A stretch of DNA of 12,774 nucleotides from assembly GCA_036556325.1 (NCBI GenBank), contig DATBJR010000135.1:1-12774 (forward strand), read 5' to 3'. Made by a program: the position numbers and the translations under genes. The notes under the pieces were generated by a model, which did no database searches, was not told where the DNA came from, and was given only the letters and a program-made list of their open reading frames with translations. The stretch is from DASSCW01 sp036556325. Its GTDB lineage: Bacteria > Chloroflexota > Limnocylindria > QHBO01. Shown here in pieces: positions 1 through 6,154 of the stretch (positions are counted from its first letter, which is position 1; every line of letters begins with the position of its first letter).

Positions 1-51
1 GCCAACGACTGGATGAAGGATTTCCTGGACGCGCCGTTCATCAAGCCGTAG
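1..51 (+). CDS. C-terminal end of a probable amino-acid ABC transporter substrate-binding protein (partial, cut by window start)
   Basis: An open frame enters from the left edge and encodes 16 residues (ANDWMKDFLDAPFIKP) before a TAG stop at 49-51. The fragment is too short to identify by itself. Its place immediately upstream of a polar amino-acid ABC permease and ATPase, in the usual binding protein-permease-ATPase order, makes a periplasmic or lipid-anchored substrate-binding protein the likely identity. The gap to the permease start is 27 bases, consistent with one operon. The identity rests on context rather than on motifs. Confidence 0.55.
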   Translation, partial: ANDWMKDFLDAPFIKP

Positions 52-78
52 GCCCGTCCCGGGCAGCGGCATGCGGCG

Positions 79-987
79 GTGAGTGGCCCGCAACGGGTCG
101 TCGACGAGGTCGGCCCGCCGCCGGGGCGGACGCGCGGCGCAGGTGGCAGCCGCCGCTCCCTGGTGGTCGCCGCGGCCTCGACGATCGTCGTCTTCACGGC
201 GCTGGGCTTCCTGGTCGTCAACTCGCCGGGCTGGGAGCGGGTGCGGAACGCCTTCCTGGACGGCGACAACTTTGCAGTTTCGGCGCCCGGGATCGTCGCC
301 AAGTTCGGCACAAACATCGCGCTCTTCCTGATCGCCGAGGTGCTGATCCTGGCGTTGGCCCTGGTGATCGCCGTGCTGCGCAGCCTGCCCGGGCCGGTCT
401 TCTTCCCGCTGCGGCTGCTGGCCACCATCTACGCCGACTTGTTCCGGGCCCTGCCCGGCGTGCTCGTCATCTACGTCCTGGGCTTCGGCATTCCCGGCCT
501 GCGGATGCCCGGCGTGCCCAACGACCCGTTCTTCTGGGGCGTCGTGGCCCTGACGCTGCTCTACTCCGCCTACGTGTCGGAGGTGTACCGGGCAGGCATC
601 GAGTCCGTGCACCCATCGCAGGCGGCAGCGGCCCGCTCGCTGGGCCTCAGCCAGCTGCAGGCACTGCGCTACGTGGTGCTGCCGCAGGCCATTCGCCGCG
701 TGGTGCCGCCGCTGCTCAACGACTTCATCGGCCTCCAGAAGGACACCGTGCTGGTGTCGTTCATCGGCGTGGTGGAGATCTTCCGCCAGACCCAGATTCG
801 CCAGCAGGCGACGTTCAACTTCACGCCGTACCTGGTCACGGCGCTCGTCTTCCTGGCGGTCACGATTCCGTTGGCGCGGCTGACCGACTGGCTCGTCGCC
901 CGTGAGCGTGACCGGCGCTACGCCGCCACGGTGCAGGCCGGCGCCCGACGCGCACGCCGCGGACGGCTGCTCGGGTTCGGCCGATGA
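79..987 (+). CDS. Amino-acid ABC transporter permease (HisM/GlnP family)
   Basis: This 302-residue inner-membrane protein forms the channel of a polar amino-acid importer. After a charged cytoplasmic tail of about 25 residues, hydrophobic segments occur near residues 27-48, 77-100, 110-137, 151-166, 212-232 and 250-270. The ATPase-docking EAA loop lies at about 168-205 (EVYRAGIESVHPSQAAAARS, then VVLPQA), followed by the family's LQKDTVLVSFIGV stretch (219-231). The 'LFRALPG' segment (121-127) corresponds to the family's FRGTP-like motif. It is the only permease gene visible, so a homodimer is likely. The start is GTG at 79; an ATG at 71 runs into a stop after two codons. No clear Shine-Dalgarno sequence is visible. 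The stop overlaps the next gene's ATG (ATGA, 984-987). The substrate cannot be read from the sequence. Confidence 0.93.
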   Translation: MSGPQRVVDEVGPPPGRTRGAGGSRRSLVVAAASTIVVFTALGFLVVNSPGWERVRNAFLDGDNFAVSAPGIVAKFGTNIALFLIAEVLILALALVIAVLRSLPGPVFFPLRLLATIYADLFRALPGVLVIYVLGFGIPGLRMPGVPNDPFFWGVVALTLLYSAYVSEVYRAGIESVHPSQAAAARSLGLSQLQALRYVVLPQAIRRVVPPLLNDFIGLQKDTVLVSFIGVVEIFRQTQIRQQATFNFTPYLVTALVFLAVTIPLARLTDWLVARERDRRYAATVQAGARRARRGRLLGFGR

Positions 988-1769
988 CCGGGCCGATGGG
1001 TGGCCAGCCCAACGGGGCGGCCCTCCGGGTGGAGGGCTTGTGGAAGTCGTTCGGGGCCCTGCCCGTGCTGCGCGGGATCGACCTGGAGATGGCCGAACAC
1101 GAGATCGTGGCCGTCATCGGCGCCTCCGGATCCGGCAAGTCGACCCTGCTGCGCTGCATCAACCTGACCGAGCCGATTGACGCCGGTCGGATCGTGGTCG
1201 AGGGGCAGGAGATCACCGCCGACGGCGTGGACGTTGACCGCATCCGCCGCCGGATTGGCATCGTGTTCCAGGCGTTTAACCTGTTCCCGCACATGTCGGT
1301 GCTCGACAACGTGACGCTTGCCCCGCGCAAGGTCCTGCGCCTCTCCCCCGCCGACGCAGTGGCCCGCGCCACGGGGCTCCTGGAACGCTTCGGCCTGGCC
1401 GACAAGCGTGACGACTTCCCGGACCGGCTCTCCGGCGGCCAGCAGCAGCGGGTGGCGATCGTCCGGGCACTGGCCATGCAGCCGGACCTGCTGCTGCTGG
1501 ACGAAGTCACCTCGGCGCTCGACCCGGAGCTGGTGGCCGAGGTCCTGAATGTCATCCGGGAGCTGGCCGCGGCAGGCATGACCATGATCATCGCGACCCA
1601 CGAGATGGGGTTTGCCCGTGACATCGCCTCACGGGTCGTGTTCCTGGACGGTGGCCGCATCCTGGAGCAGGGACCGCCGGACCAGATCTTTCGGCATCCC
1701 AAAGAGCCGCGCACGCGAGAGTTCCTGCAGCGCATCATTGACGCAGGGAGGCTGGAGGCAAGCGGATGA
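984..1769 (+). CDS. Amino-acid ABC transporter ATP-binding protein (GlnQ/HisP family)
   Basis: This 261-residue cytoplasmic ATPase powers the adjoining permease. All nucleotide-binding motifs are intact: Walker A GASGSGKST at 46-54, Q-loop Q96 in VFQAFNLFPH, signature LSGGQQQR at 149-156, Walker B LLLLDE with catalytic E174, D-loop SALD at 177-180, and switch His H206 in ATHEMGFA. The 'FQAFNLFPHMSVLDNVTLAP' stretch and the C-terminal IFRHPKEPRTREFL are typical of the polar amino-acid importer subfamily, and the length is close to normal. Translation is probably coupled to the permease through the ATGA overlap. Its own stop overlaps the start of the SH3-like gene at 1766-1769, so all three share one transcript. 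Confidence 0.95.
   Translation: MTGPMGGQPNGAALRVEGLWKSFGALPVLRGIDLEMAEHEIVAVIGASGSGKSTLLRCINLTEPIDAGRIVVEGQEITADGVDVDRIRRRIGIVFQAFNLFPHMSVLDNVTLAPRKVLRLSPADAVARATGLLERFGLADKRDDFPDRLSGGQQQRVAIVRALAMQPDLLLLDEVTSALDPELVAEVLNVIRELAAAGMTMIIATHEMGFARDIASRVVFLDGGRILEQGPPDQIFRHPKEPRTREFLQRIIDAGRLEASG
1754..1758 (+). promoter_or_regulatory. Shine-Dalgarno GGAGG for the SH3-like gene
   Basis: GGAGG lies 7 bases before the ATG at 1766, inside the 3' end of the ATPase gene. With the ATGA overlap it supports this start and independent or coupled translation of the downstream protein. Confidence 0.7.
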
Positions 1770-2758
1770 GCCGAGCGCCCGCGCGGAGGGAGCAGCGCCC
1801 GCCATGGGCCATGATCGTTGGCCTGGCGCTGATCACCGTGCTGAGCGCCGTGATCATCGCCGTCCTCCTGCTCGGCAACCCGGCTGCCGACGCAGCCGCA
1901 AGCGCGACGCCTTCGGCGAGCCAGGCCCCGCCGTCATCGGCTGCGGCCAGCACCTCTACCGCACCAACGGTCTCCCCCACCGCCACGGCCGTTGCTGCGC
2001 CGACGGCGCCGGAGCTGCCAGAGGGCCTGCTGCCCGCGGGCGCGGTCGTGACCGTCACCACCGAGATGCTCCGAATCCGATCCGAGCCCGGCCTGGACGG
2101 CAAGGTGGTCGAGACGATGTCCGCCGGCGACGCCGCCTACATCGAGAATGCCATCGACGCCGGCCCGGTGTCGGCCGATGGCTTCGCGTGGTACCAGGTC
2201 GCCTACGCACACGGGCGTGACGTGTGGCCATTCCAGGACGTGGCCCCGGGCGGCTACGTCACGGGCTGGATGGCCGCGGGCGACGCGGCGGGGCCGTACG
2301 TGACGCTGGCCGACGTGAGCTGCCCGCAGGGCCCGCTCGACCTCGACACGCTGGCGAGCAGGCTCACGCCGTGGGAGCGGCTGGTCTGCATCGGCACCCG
2401 ATCGGTCACCATCGAGGGCCGGGCCGGCTGCGATGGGTGCGGCGGCGTGGTCGCCGGCGCGAGCCCGACCTGGCTGGCCGATCTGACGCAGCTGGAGTAC
2501 GTAACCGCGGAGGGCAACTCCTACCCCGCGGTCGGCTTTGCCGTTCCGCCTGACGGCAAGGTGCCGAAGGACCACGACGTGGTGCGCGCGACGTTGCACG
2601 TCGATGACCCGGCCGCCGCCACCTGTGCGTTCGACCCACCCTCGGACAGCACCTCTGCGCGATACGAGTACGACCCGGTGGCGGTGCAGGTGTTCTGCCG
2701 CGAGCGCCTGGTGCTCGACTCTTTCAAGGTCACCGGGCACGACAGCTTCCCGGACTAG
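1766..2758 (+). CDS. Membrane-anchored protein with SH3b-like domain and cysteine-bearing C-terminal region, unknown function
   Basis: This 330-residue protein has no recognised specific function. Residues 1-15 are basic, 16-37 form one transmembrane helix, and 41-84 are a low-complexity Ala/Ser/Thr/Pro linker, so the rest should lie outside the membrane. Residues about 92-172 look like a bacterial SH3 domain: VTVTTEMLRIRSEPGLDGKV, a GDAAYI turn, an FAWYQVAY strand and a GYVTGWM ending. The C-terminal half (about 178-330) carries six cysteines (186, 208, 222, 225, 287, 311), including a CDGC pair, suggesting disulfides. The gene overlaps the ATPase stop by ATGA and has GGAGG 7 bases upstream, so it belongs to the transporter operon. 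It might help ligand capture or wall anchoring, but that is speculation. The SH3b assignment is from pattern only. Confidence 0.8.
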   Translation: MSRAPARREQRPPWAMIVGLALITVLSAVIIAVLLLGNPAADAAASATPSASQAPPSSAAASTSTAPTVSPTATAVAAPTAPELPEGLLPAGAVVTVTTEMLRIRSEPGLDGKVVETMSAGDAAYIENAIDAGPVSADGFAWYQVAYAHGRDVWPFQDVAPGGYVTGWMAAGDAAGPYVTLADVSCPQGPLDLDTLASRLTPWERLVCIGTRSVTIEGRAGCDGCGGVVAGASPTWLADLTQLEYVTAEGNSYPAVGFAVPPDGKVPKDHDVVRATLHVDDPAAATCAFDPPSDSTSARYEYDPVAVQVFCRERLVLDSFKVTGHDSFPD

Positions 2759-2810
2759 GAGGCGTCAGCTTTCGAAGATGGCATGCGGCCTTCCTTCTGG
2801 AGAACCGAGG

Positions 2811-2831
2811 CCGCGGGCTGCTGGCCCGCGG
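2811..2831 (+). terminator. GC-rich hairpin after the ABC/SH3 operon, no T-tract
   Basis: A perfect 8-bp stem, CCGCGGGC / GCCCGCGG, closes a 5-base loop 53 bases after the operon's stop codon. No T-run follows, so it may be a weak or factor-assisted terminator, or just a stable hairpin. A second, weaker stem (GCGCC/GGCGC, 2849-2865) follows. Confidence 0.4.
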
Positions 2832-2889
2832 GGGTCTGCGACGCCCCGGCGCCGTGATCTGGCGCGGCGCATGCATTCGTGACCGGTGT

Positions 2890-2896
2890 GGAAAGG
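2890..2896 (+). promoter_or_regulatory. Shine-Dalgarno-like GGAAAGG deciding the start at 2903
   Basis: GGAAAGG ends 6 bases before ATG 2903. An in-frame GTG at 2879 would place this site inside the coding region, so 2903 is preferred. Confidence 0.55.
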
Positions 2897-2902
2897 CGCG
2901 TC

Positions 2903-3196
2903 ATGCTCGCCGGGATCCTGGTCTGTCAGCTGGCCGATGCCGCGACGTTCGCGGCCGGCGTCGCGATGCATGGCATTGGCCTGGAGAGCAACTCGTTCGC
3001 CGGGCTTGCCTACCGCTGGCATGGCGTTGATGGCGTGCTGCTCGTCAAGGGCGCGGCCATCGTGTTGACCATCGGCCTGCTGGCCAGCACGTCGACCCGA
3101 TTTCCGCGGCTCTTCGTGTGGGGCGCTGCCGCAGCCACCGGCCTCGGCATGCTGGGGCTGGCGACGAACGTCACCTCACTGCTGCTGCTGTCCTGA
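2903..3196 (+). CDS. Small integral membrane protein, DUF5658-like
   Basis: A 97-residue protein from ATG 2903 (105 residues if GTG 2879 is used). Three hydrophobic segments are visible at about 3-22, 44-62 and 70-96. Conserved-looking polar residues sit at D12 in the first helix, then E28 and N30 in 'GLESNSFAG', and K49 in 'VLLVKGAAIV'. This pattern of an Asp in the first helix, an E-x-N segment and a Lys in the second helix resembles DUF5658 proteins, whose function is unknown. It stands between the ABC operon and the DinB-like gene on the same strand, with hairpins on both sides, and is probably a single transcription unit. The family assignment is by recall of the pattern. Confidence 0.7.
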   Translation: MLAGILVCQLADAATFAAGVAMHGIGLESNSFAGLAYRWHGVDGVLLVKGAAIVLTIGLLASTSTRFPRLFVWGAAAATGLGMLGLATNVTSLLLLS

Positions 3197-3199
3197 ACC

Positions 3200-3221
3200 G
3201 TCCCGGTCCTTGTTCCGGGAC
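3200..3221 (+). terminator. Hairpin after the DUF5658-like gene
   Basis: A 7-bp perfect stem GTCCCGG / CCGGGAC with an 8-base loop begins 4 bases after the stop codon. No T-tract follows. It overlaps the candidate -35 of the next gene, so it could be a terminator or an operator-like dyad. Confidence 0.35.
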
Positions 3222-3238
3222 CCTCGCGCTCGTAGAGT
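3210..3238 (+). promoter_or_regulatory. Candidate promoter giving a leaderless DinB-TPR transcript
   Basis: TTGTTC (3210-3215) and TAGAGT (3233-3238) are separated by 17 bases, close to the sigma-70-type consensus. Transcription would begin 6 to 7 bases later, at the ATG at 3245. No Shine-Dalgarno sequence precedes that ATG, which fits a leaderless mRNA. Confidence 0.5.
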
Positions 3239-3244
3239 GCCCGC

Positions 3245-3967
3245 ATGACGGCTGACCTGCTGCTGACTCCCCTGCAGGCGGATCTGGTGGCACTGCTGCG
3301 CGCCTCTCGCGACGCGGAGCGCGACCTCTTCGCGACGCTCCCCCACGAGGTTCGCGACCGCCCGGAGACCATCGGCGCCTGGTCGCCGAAGGACGTGCTC
3401 GCGCACCTCGGAGCCTGGCGAGCCGTCGAGGCCCGCCGGATCGCGGCTTCCCGCAAGGGTGAACCGAATCCGCTCGAGGATCCGCCCCTCGGCGCGCCGG
3501 TGGACGAGTCCAACGCGCAGATCCACGCCGACTTCGCCGGATCCAGCTGGGAGGAGGTCGAGCTGCGGGCCGACGAGAGCGTGGCCGCGCTGGTCCGCGA
3601 GATCGGCGAAAGCAGCGCGGACATCCTGTGTGACTGCCAGGACGACATCGTGGGCATCGGCGCAAACGGCGCCAACCATGCGATGGCCCACCTCTCGGAC
3701 GTCGCAAGCCTCGGCGGCGCGATGGATCGCTACCGGGCGTACGGCCGCGAGATCGAGCGCGTGCTCGCCCGCGGCCATCTGCCGCCGCGCGACTCCAGCG
3801 TGCTCCTCTACAACCTCGCCTGTCACTTCACGCTCGCGGGAGATCTCGACGACGCCCGACGCCTGTTGCGCCAGGCGTTCGCGCAACGCCAGGACCTGCT
3901 CGTCACCGCGCAGGAGGATCCGGACCTCGAACGCCTCCGTGGGGAGTTTGACGCGCTAACCGGCTAG
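3245..3967 (+). CDS. DinB-like four-helix protein fused to a C-terminal TPR
   Basis: A 240-residue protein. Residues 1-170 look like a DinB/DfsB-type four-helix bundle: the WSPKDVLAHLGAW motif (46-58) places H54 in the second helix, and NHAMAHL (144-150) gives H145 and H149. This is the His plus HxxxH spacing that binds a divalent metal in DinB proteins, some of which are thiol-dependent transferases. Residues about 185-237 form one TPR hairpin (LLYNLACHFTLAGDLDDA, then LLRQAF) followed by EDPDLERLRGEFDAL, a tail typical of the last repeat in some TPR proteins. The fusion suggests partner binding or substrate-bundle docking through the TPR. It converges on the EamA gene, leaving 27 bases. The enzyme reaction, if any, is unknown. 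Confidence 0.78.
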   Translation: MTADLLLTPLQADLVALLRASRDAERDLFATLPHEVRDRPETIGAWSPKDVLAHLGAWRAVEARRIAASRKGEPNPLEDPPLGAPVDESNAQIHADFAGSSWEEVELRADESVAALVREIGESSADILCDCQDDIVGIGANGANHAMAHLSDVASLGGAMDRYRAYGREIERVLARGHLPPRDSSVLLYNLACHFTLAGDLDDARRLLRQAFAQRQDLLVTAQEDPDLERLRGEFDALTG

Positions 3968-3994
3968 CTCCGCGTCGGGCGGCCCCCACCACCG

Positions 3995-4936
3995 TCAGGC
4001 GGCGCGCTCCTCGGCCGTGGCGGCAGCCACGTTCCGACGCCATGGCAGGAAGCGGGCATTGACCAGCGCGATGCCGCCGATCACGAGCGCGGTCCCCAGC
4101 AGCGTCCGGGCGTCGACCGGCTCGTGCAGGACTGCCGCACCGAGCACGATTCCGAAGACCGGCAGCAGGTAGGCGACCAGCGACGTGCGGGTCGCTCCCC
4201 AGCGACCGAGGAGCCGGAAGAAGACCAGGTAGGCGGTGCCGGATCCGAGCAGTCCCAGCCAGACCACGGCCAGGACGGCATCGAAGCGCGCCGGGATCTC
4301 GAGCGGGCGCTCGAAGAGCAGGGCCATCCCGCCGGTGATCAGCAGCGCGAAGCCGACCTGGAACACGGCGGGGATCATCGGCCTGAGGCCATGCGCGTAG
4401 CGGCGGGCATATACCGCCCCGAGCGCATACGAGATGGATGAGCCCACCAGGGCCAAAGCCGGTACGACATCCGTGCCGGCCACCACGCCGGGATCGAAGC
4501 CGACCAGGATGGCGACGCCCACGAAGCCGATGAGGAGGCCGCCCAGCCGCGGCGCGGTGATGCGCTCGTCGGCCAGCGCCGCGGCGGCGATCAGGATGGT
4601 GAACAGCGGCACGCTGGCGTTGAGGATGGCGGCCAGCGTCGAATCGGTGCTCTGCTCGGCGTAGGTGATCAGCGAGAACGGCAGCGCCACGCTGAAGACC
4701 GCCATCACCAGCAGGTGTCCGTAGAGCCGCGGTCGCCGTGGGAGCGACTCGCGCGCGACGCCCACCACGATCGCCAGCAGGGTGAAGCCGATGAGGAGGC
4801 GCAGGGCGACCAGGGTGAACGGCTGCAGCCCGGCGTCGACGCCGATCTTGATGAACAGGTAGCTGCTGCCCCAGAAGAAGCCGAGCATCACGAACAGCAG
4901 CCAATCGATGGGCGAGGTGCGGGCGTGGGAATTCAT
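3995..4936 (-). CDS. EamA/DMT-family transporter
   Basis: A 313-residue inner-membrane protein of the drug/metabolite transporter superfamily, normally about 290-310 residues with ten helices in two EamA repeats. The first repeat opens with LLFVMLGFFWGSSYLFIKIG and contains the ALRLLIG segment. The second repeat begins near VVPALALVGSSISYALGAVY and ends in LLGTALVIGGIALV, before a short basic/Ala tail. Family members export amino acids, nucleosides or other small metabolites; the substrate cannot be predicted here. The ATG at 4936 has only a distant GGAGG (about 15 bases upstream). The gene is monocistronic: convergent with the DinB-TPR gene and divergent from the gene at 5215, so the 278-base gap should hold its promoter. 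On this strand TACCCT (complement of 5023-5028) is a possible -10, without a clear -35. Confidence 0.92.
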   Translation of the reverse strand: MNSHARTSPIDWLLFVMLGFFWGSSYLFIKIGVDAGLQPFTLVALRLLIGFTLLAIVVGVARESLPRRPRLYGHLLVMAVFSVALPFSLITYAEQSTDSTLAAILNASVPLFTILIAAAALADERITAPRLGGLLIGFVGVAILVGFDPGVVAGTDVVPALALVGSSISYALGAVYARRYAHGLRPMIPAVFQVGFALLITGGMALLFERPLEIPARFDAVLAVVWLGLLGSGTAYLVFFRLLGRWGATRTSLVAYLLPVFGIVLGAAVLHEPVDARTLLGTALVIGGIALVNARFLPWRRNVAAATAEERAA

Positions 4937-5073
4937 GGTCTCGAGTGACGGCCTCCGGAGTCCCTGTCGACGTGGATGAAACGGCCGATCCCGCCGGGCT
5001 GTGAGATCGCCCCGCGTTCAGAGGGTAGCGGTCATCGCTGCCGCCCATCGTCAGGTTTCGGTTCGCGCCCGAG

Positions 5074-5129
5074 GGGCCATCCGGTCCCTGCGCGACCGTG
5101 CCATTTGGTCGTCATTACGGGCCATCCGG
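5074..5129 (+). repeat. 11-bp direct repeat flanking a small dyad in the divergent promoter region
   Basis: GGGCCATCCGG occurs at 5074-5084 and again at 5119-5129, 45 bases apart start to start. Between them CGACC (5093-5097) and GGTCG (5107-5111) form a dyad whose centre coincides with the midpoint of the two repeats. A further pair, CGGTTCGC, lies outside at 5059-5066 and 5144-5151. The arrangement resembles a regulator-binding region between the EamA gene and the gene at 5215. Otherwise the 4937-5214 gap shows no convincing coding or RNA gene. Confidence 0.4.
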
Positions 5130-5214
5130 GACATTTCGCCTGGCGGTTCGCTCCCCGACAGTGGGGCCCAACAAACGCAACGCCTTAGTTCCCGAAAGTC
5201 GAGGTTTTACGGAA

Positions 5215-5898
5215 ATGTTCAAGCGGTTGCGGACGATTGGCATCGTCCTGGCGCTCATCGGCCTGGGATTCGTCGCCGCCGGTGGGTTCACCTTCCTGAA
5301 GACCCAGGAGGGCTACACCTCCCTCAACAAGTTCAGCGCGGCGCAGAACGTCCGGCTGACCTACAACGAGCAGGGCCAGCTGGTGAGCGGCGGCGAGGTC
5401 GCCGAGGCCGAGGGCATCATGTCGCTGCTGAAGAACGACTGGGGCTACCCGGTCGTGGCCGGCGACCTGAACCCGAGCGACCCGGTCGTCAACACGGCGT
5501 CCGAGTACATGTTCCAGATGGCCACCATCGCCTACCACACGCTGCACAGCACGGTGACCGTCAACGTGCCGGCCGACGTGGACTACAACGGCAAGCTGAT
5601 CAAGGCCGGTGACTACGAGGTCGCGGCGAACGGCCGCTACTGGACCGGTTTCGACCGGATGTCGCCGATCGACGGCCCGGCGCGGGCAGCGATCTGGAGT
5701 GACACGGCACATGCCCTGATCGCCGAGCTCGGCGTCGGCACCGCCACTGCCTCCGCCCTGCAGCTGGGCCTCGCCATCGCGGCGCTGTTCGCCGGCCTGG
5801 GCGCCACGCTCATCTTCGCCGGCGCGGGCCTGGTGTGGGCCACTCGCCCGGAGCGGGTCCCGGTTCCGGAGCTTCGTCCGGTCGCAATGCCGGCCTGA
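5215..5898 (+). CDS. Two-pass membrane protein with large external domain, unknown function
   Basis: A 227-residue protein from ATG 5215, chosen because it starts directly at a basic residue-hydrophobic helix (MFKRLRTIGIVLALIGLGF) and has GAGG 10 bases upstream. An in-frame GTG at 5098 would add 39 residues of unlikely composition. One helix spans about 8-28 and another about 180-208, leaving roughly 150 residues outside the membrane and a short Pro-rich cytoplasmic tail. The external part has no cysteines and no catalytic motif I recognise. Its helix-domain-helix plan resembles small actinobacterial proteins often mis-annotated as LigA; I do not claim that function. It is a monocistronic gene with a divergent regulatory region upstream and a strong terminator 21 bases downstream. 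Confidence 0.75.
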   Translation: MFKRLRTIGIVLALIGLGFVAAGGFTFLKTQEGYTSLNKFSAAQNVRLTYNEQGQLVSGGEVAEAEGIMSLLKNDWGYPVVAGDLNPSDPVVNTASEYMFQMATIAYHTLHSTVTVNVPADVDYNGKLIKAGDYEVAANGRYWTGFDRMSPIDGPARAAIWSDTAHALIAELGVGTATASALQLGLAIAALFAGLGATLIFAGAGLVWATRPERVPVPELRPVAMPA

Positions 5899-5919
5899 CA
5901 CCTCCCGAGCTTCCTCGAG

Positions 5920-5946
5920 GAGCCTGGCCTTCGGGCCAGGCTCTTT
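5920..5946 (+). terminator. Strong intrinsic terminator
   Basis: A perfect 10-bp stem, GAGCCTGGCC / GGCCAGGCTC, is capped by a TTCG tetraloop and followed by TTTC. It starts 21 bases after the stop at 5898. It is the clearest terminator in the window, although the T-tract is short. Confidence 0.85.
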
Positions 5947-6120
5947 CGTCGTGCCTGCGACGTGTCGATGCGCACCGCGGCCTCGAAGGGGCCGCCCGCG
6001 GCCCGAGCGCGCGGATTCTCACCCAGCGAACCTAACGGAGAAGCAGGCCGCCAGAATCGCTCTGGATTATCACGGCCCGAGAAATCGCGTCGCGAAGCAC
6101 GCGCCGACGGGCGCTCGTTG

Positions 6121-6137
6121 GTCGCGAGTTGCGCGAC
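6121..6137 (-). terminator. Hairpin downstream of the cyclase gene, weak terminator candidate
   Basis: Read on the minus strand, GTCGCG / CGCGAC form a 6-bp stem around a 5-base loop, about 17 bases after the cyclase stop. A second stem (GCGCC/GGCGC, near 6100-6115) follows. Neither has a T-tract. The rest of 5947-6154 shows no gene or RNA that I can support. Confidence 0.3.
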
Positions 6138-6154
6138 GTGAGACGCCGAAGGTT

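Noticed and set aside
2879..2902. GTG 2879 as start of the DUF5658-like gene
   Set aside because: In frame and possible, but GGAAAGG 6 bases before ATG 2903 favours the shorter form.
3176..3886. 236-residue minus-strand ORF opposite the DinB-TPR gene
   Set aside because: No motif, whereas the + strand frame has the DinB triad, a TPR and a promoter-like start.
3903..5048. 381-residue minus-strand ORF in another frame over the EamA gene
   Set aside because: Arg/Pro/Ala-rich translation without membrane helices; the overlapping 313-residue frame has the clear EamA pattern.
5098..5214. Upstream GTG start for the two-pass membrane protein
   Set aside because: The added 39 residues look like translated regulatory DNA and cover the direct repeats; ATG 5215 directly precedes a basic residue-helix start.
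6030..6154. Possible small RNA or tRNA in the gap after the cyclase
   Set aside because: Only short GC hairpins are seen; no tRNA T-loop consensus, no promoter and no terminator tract.
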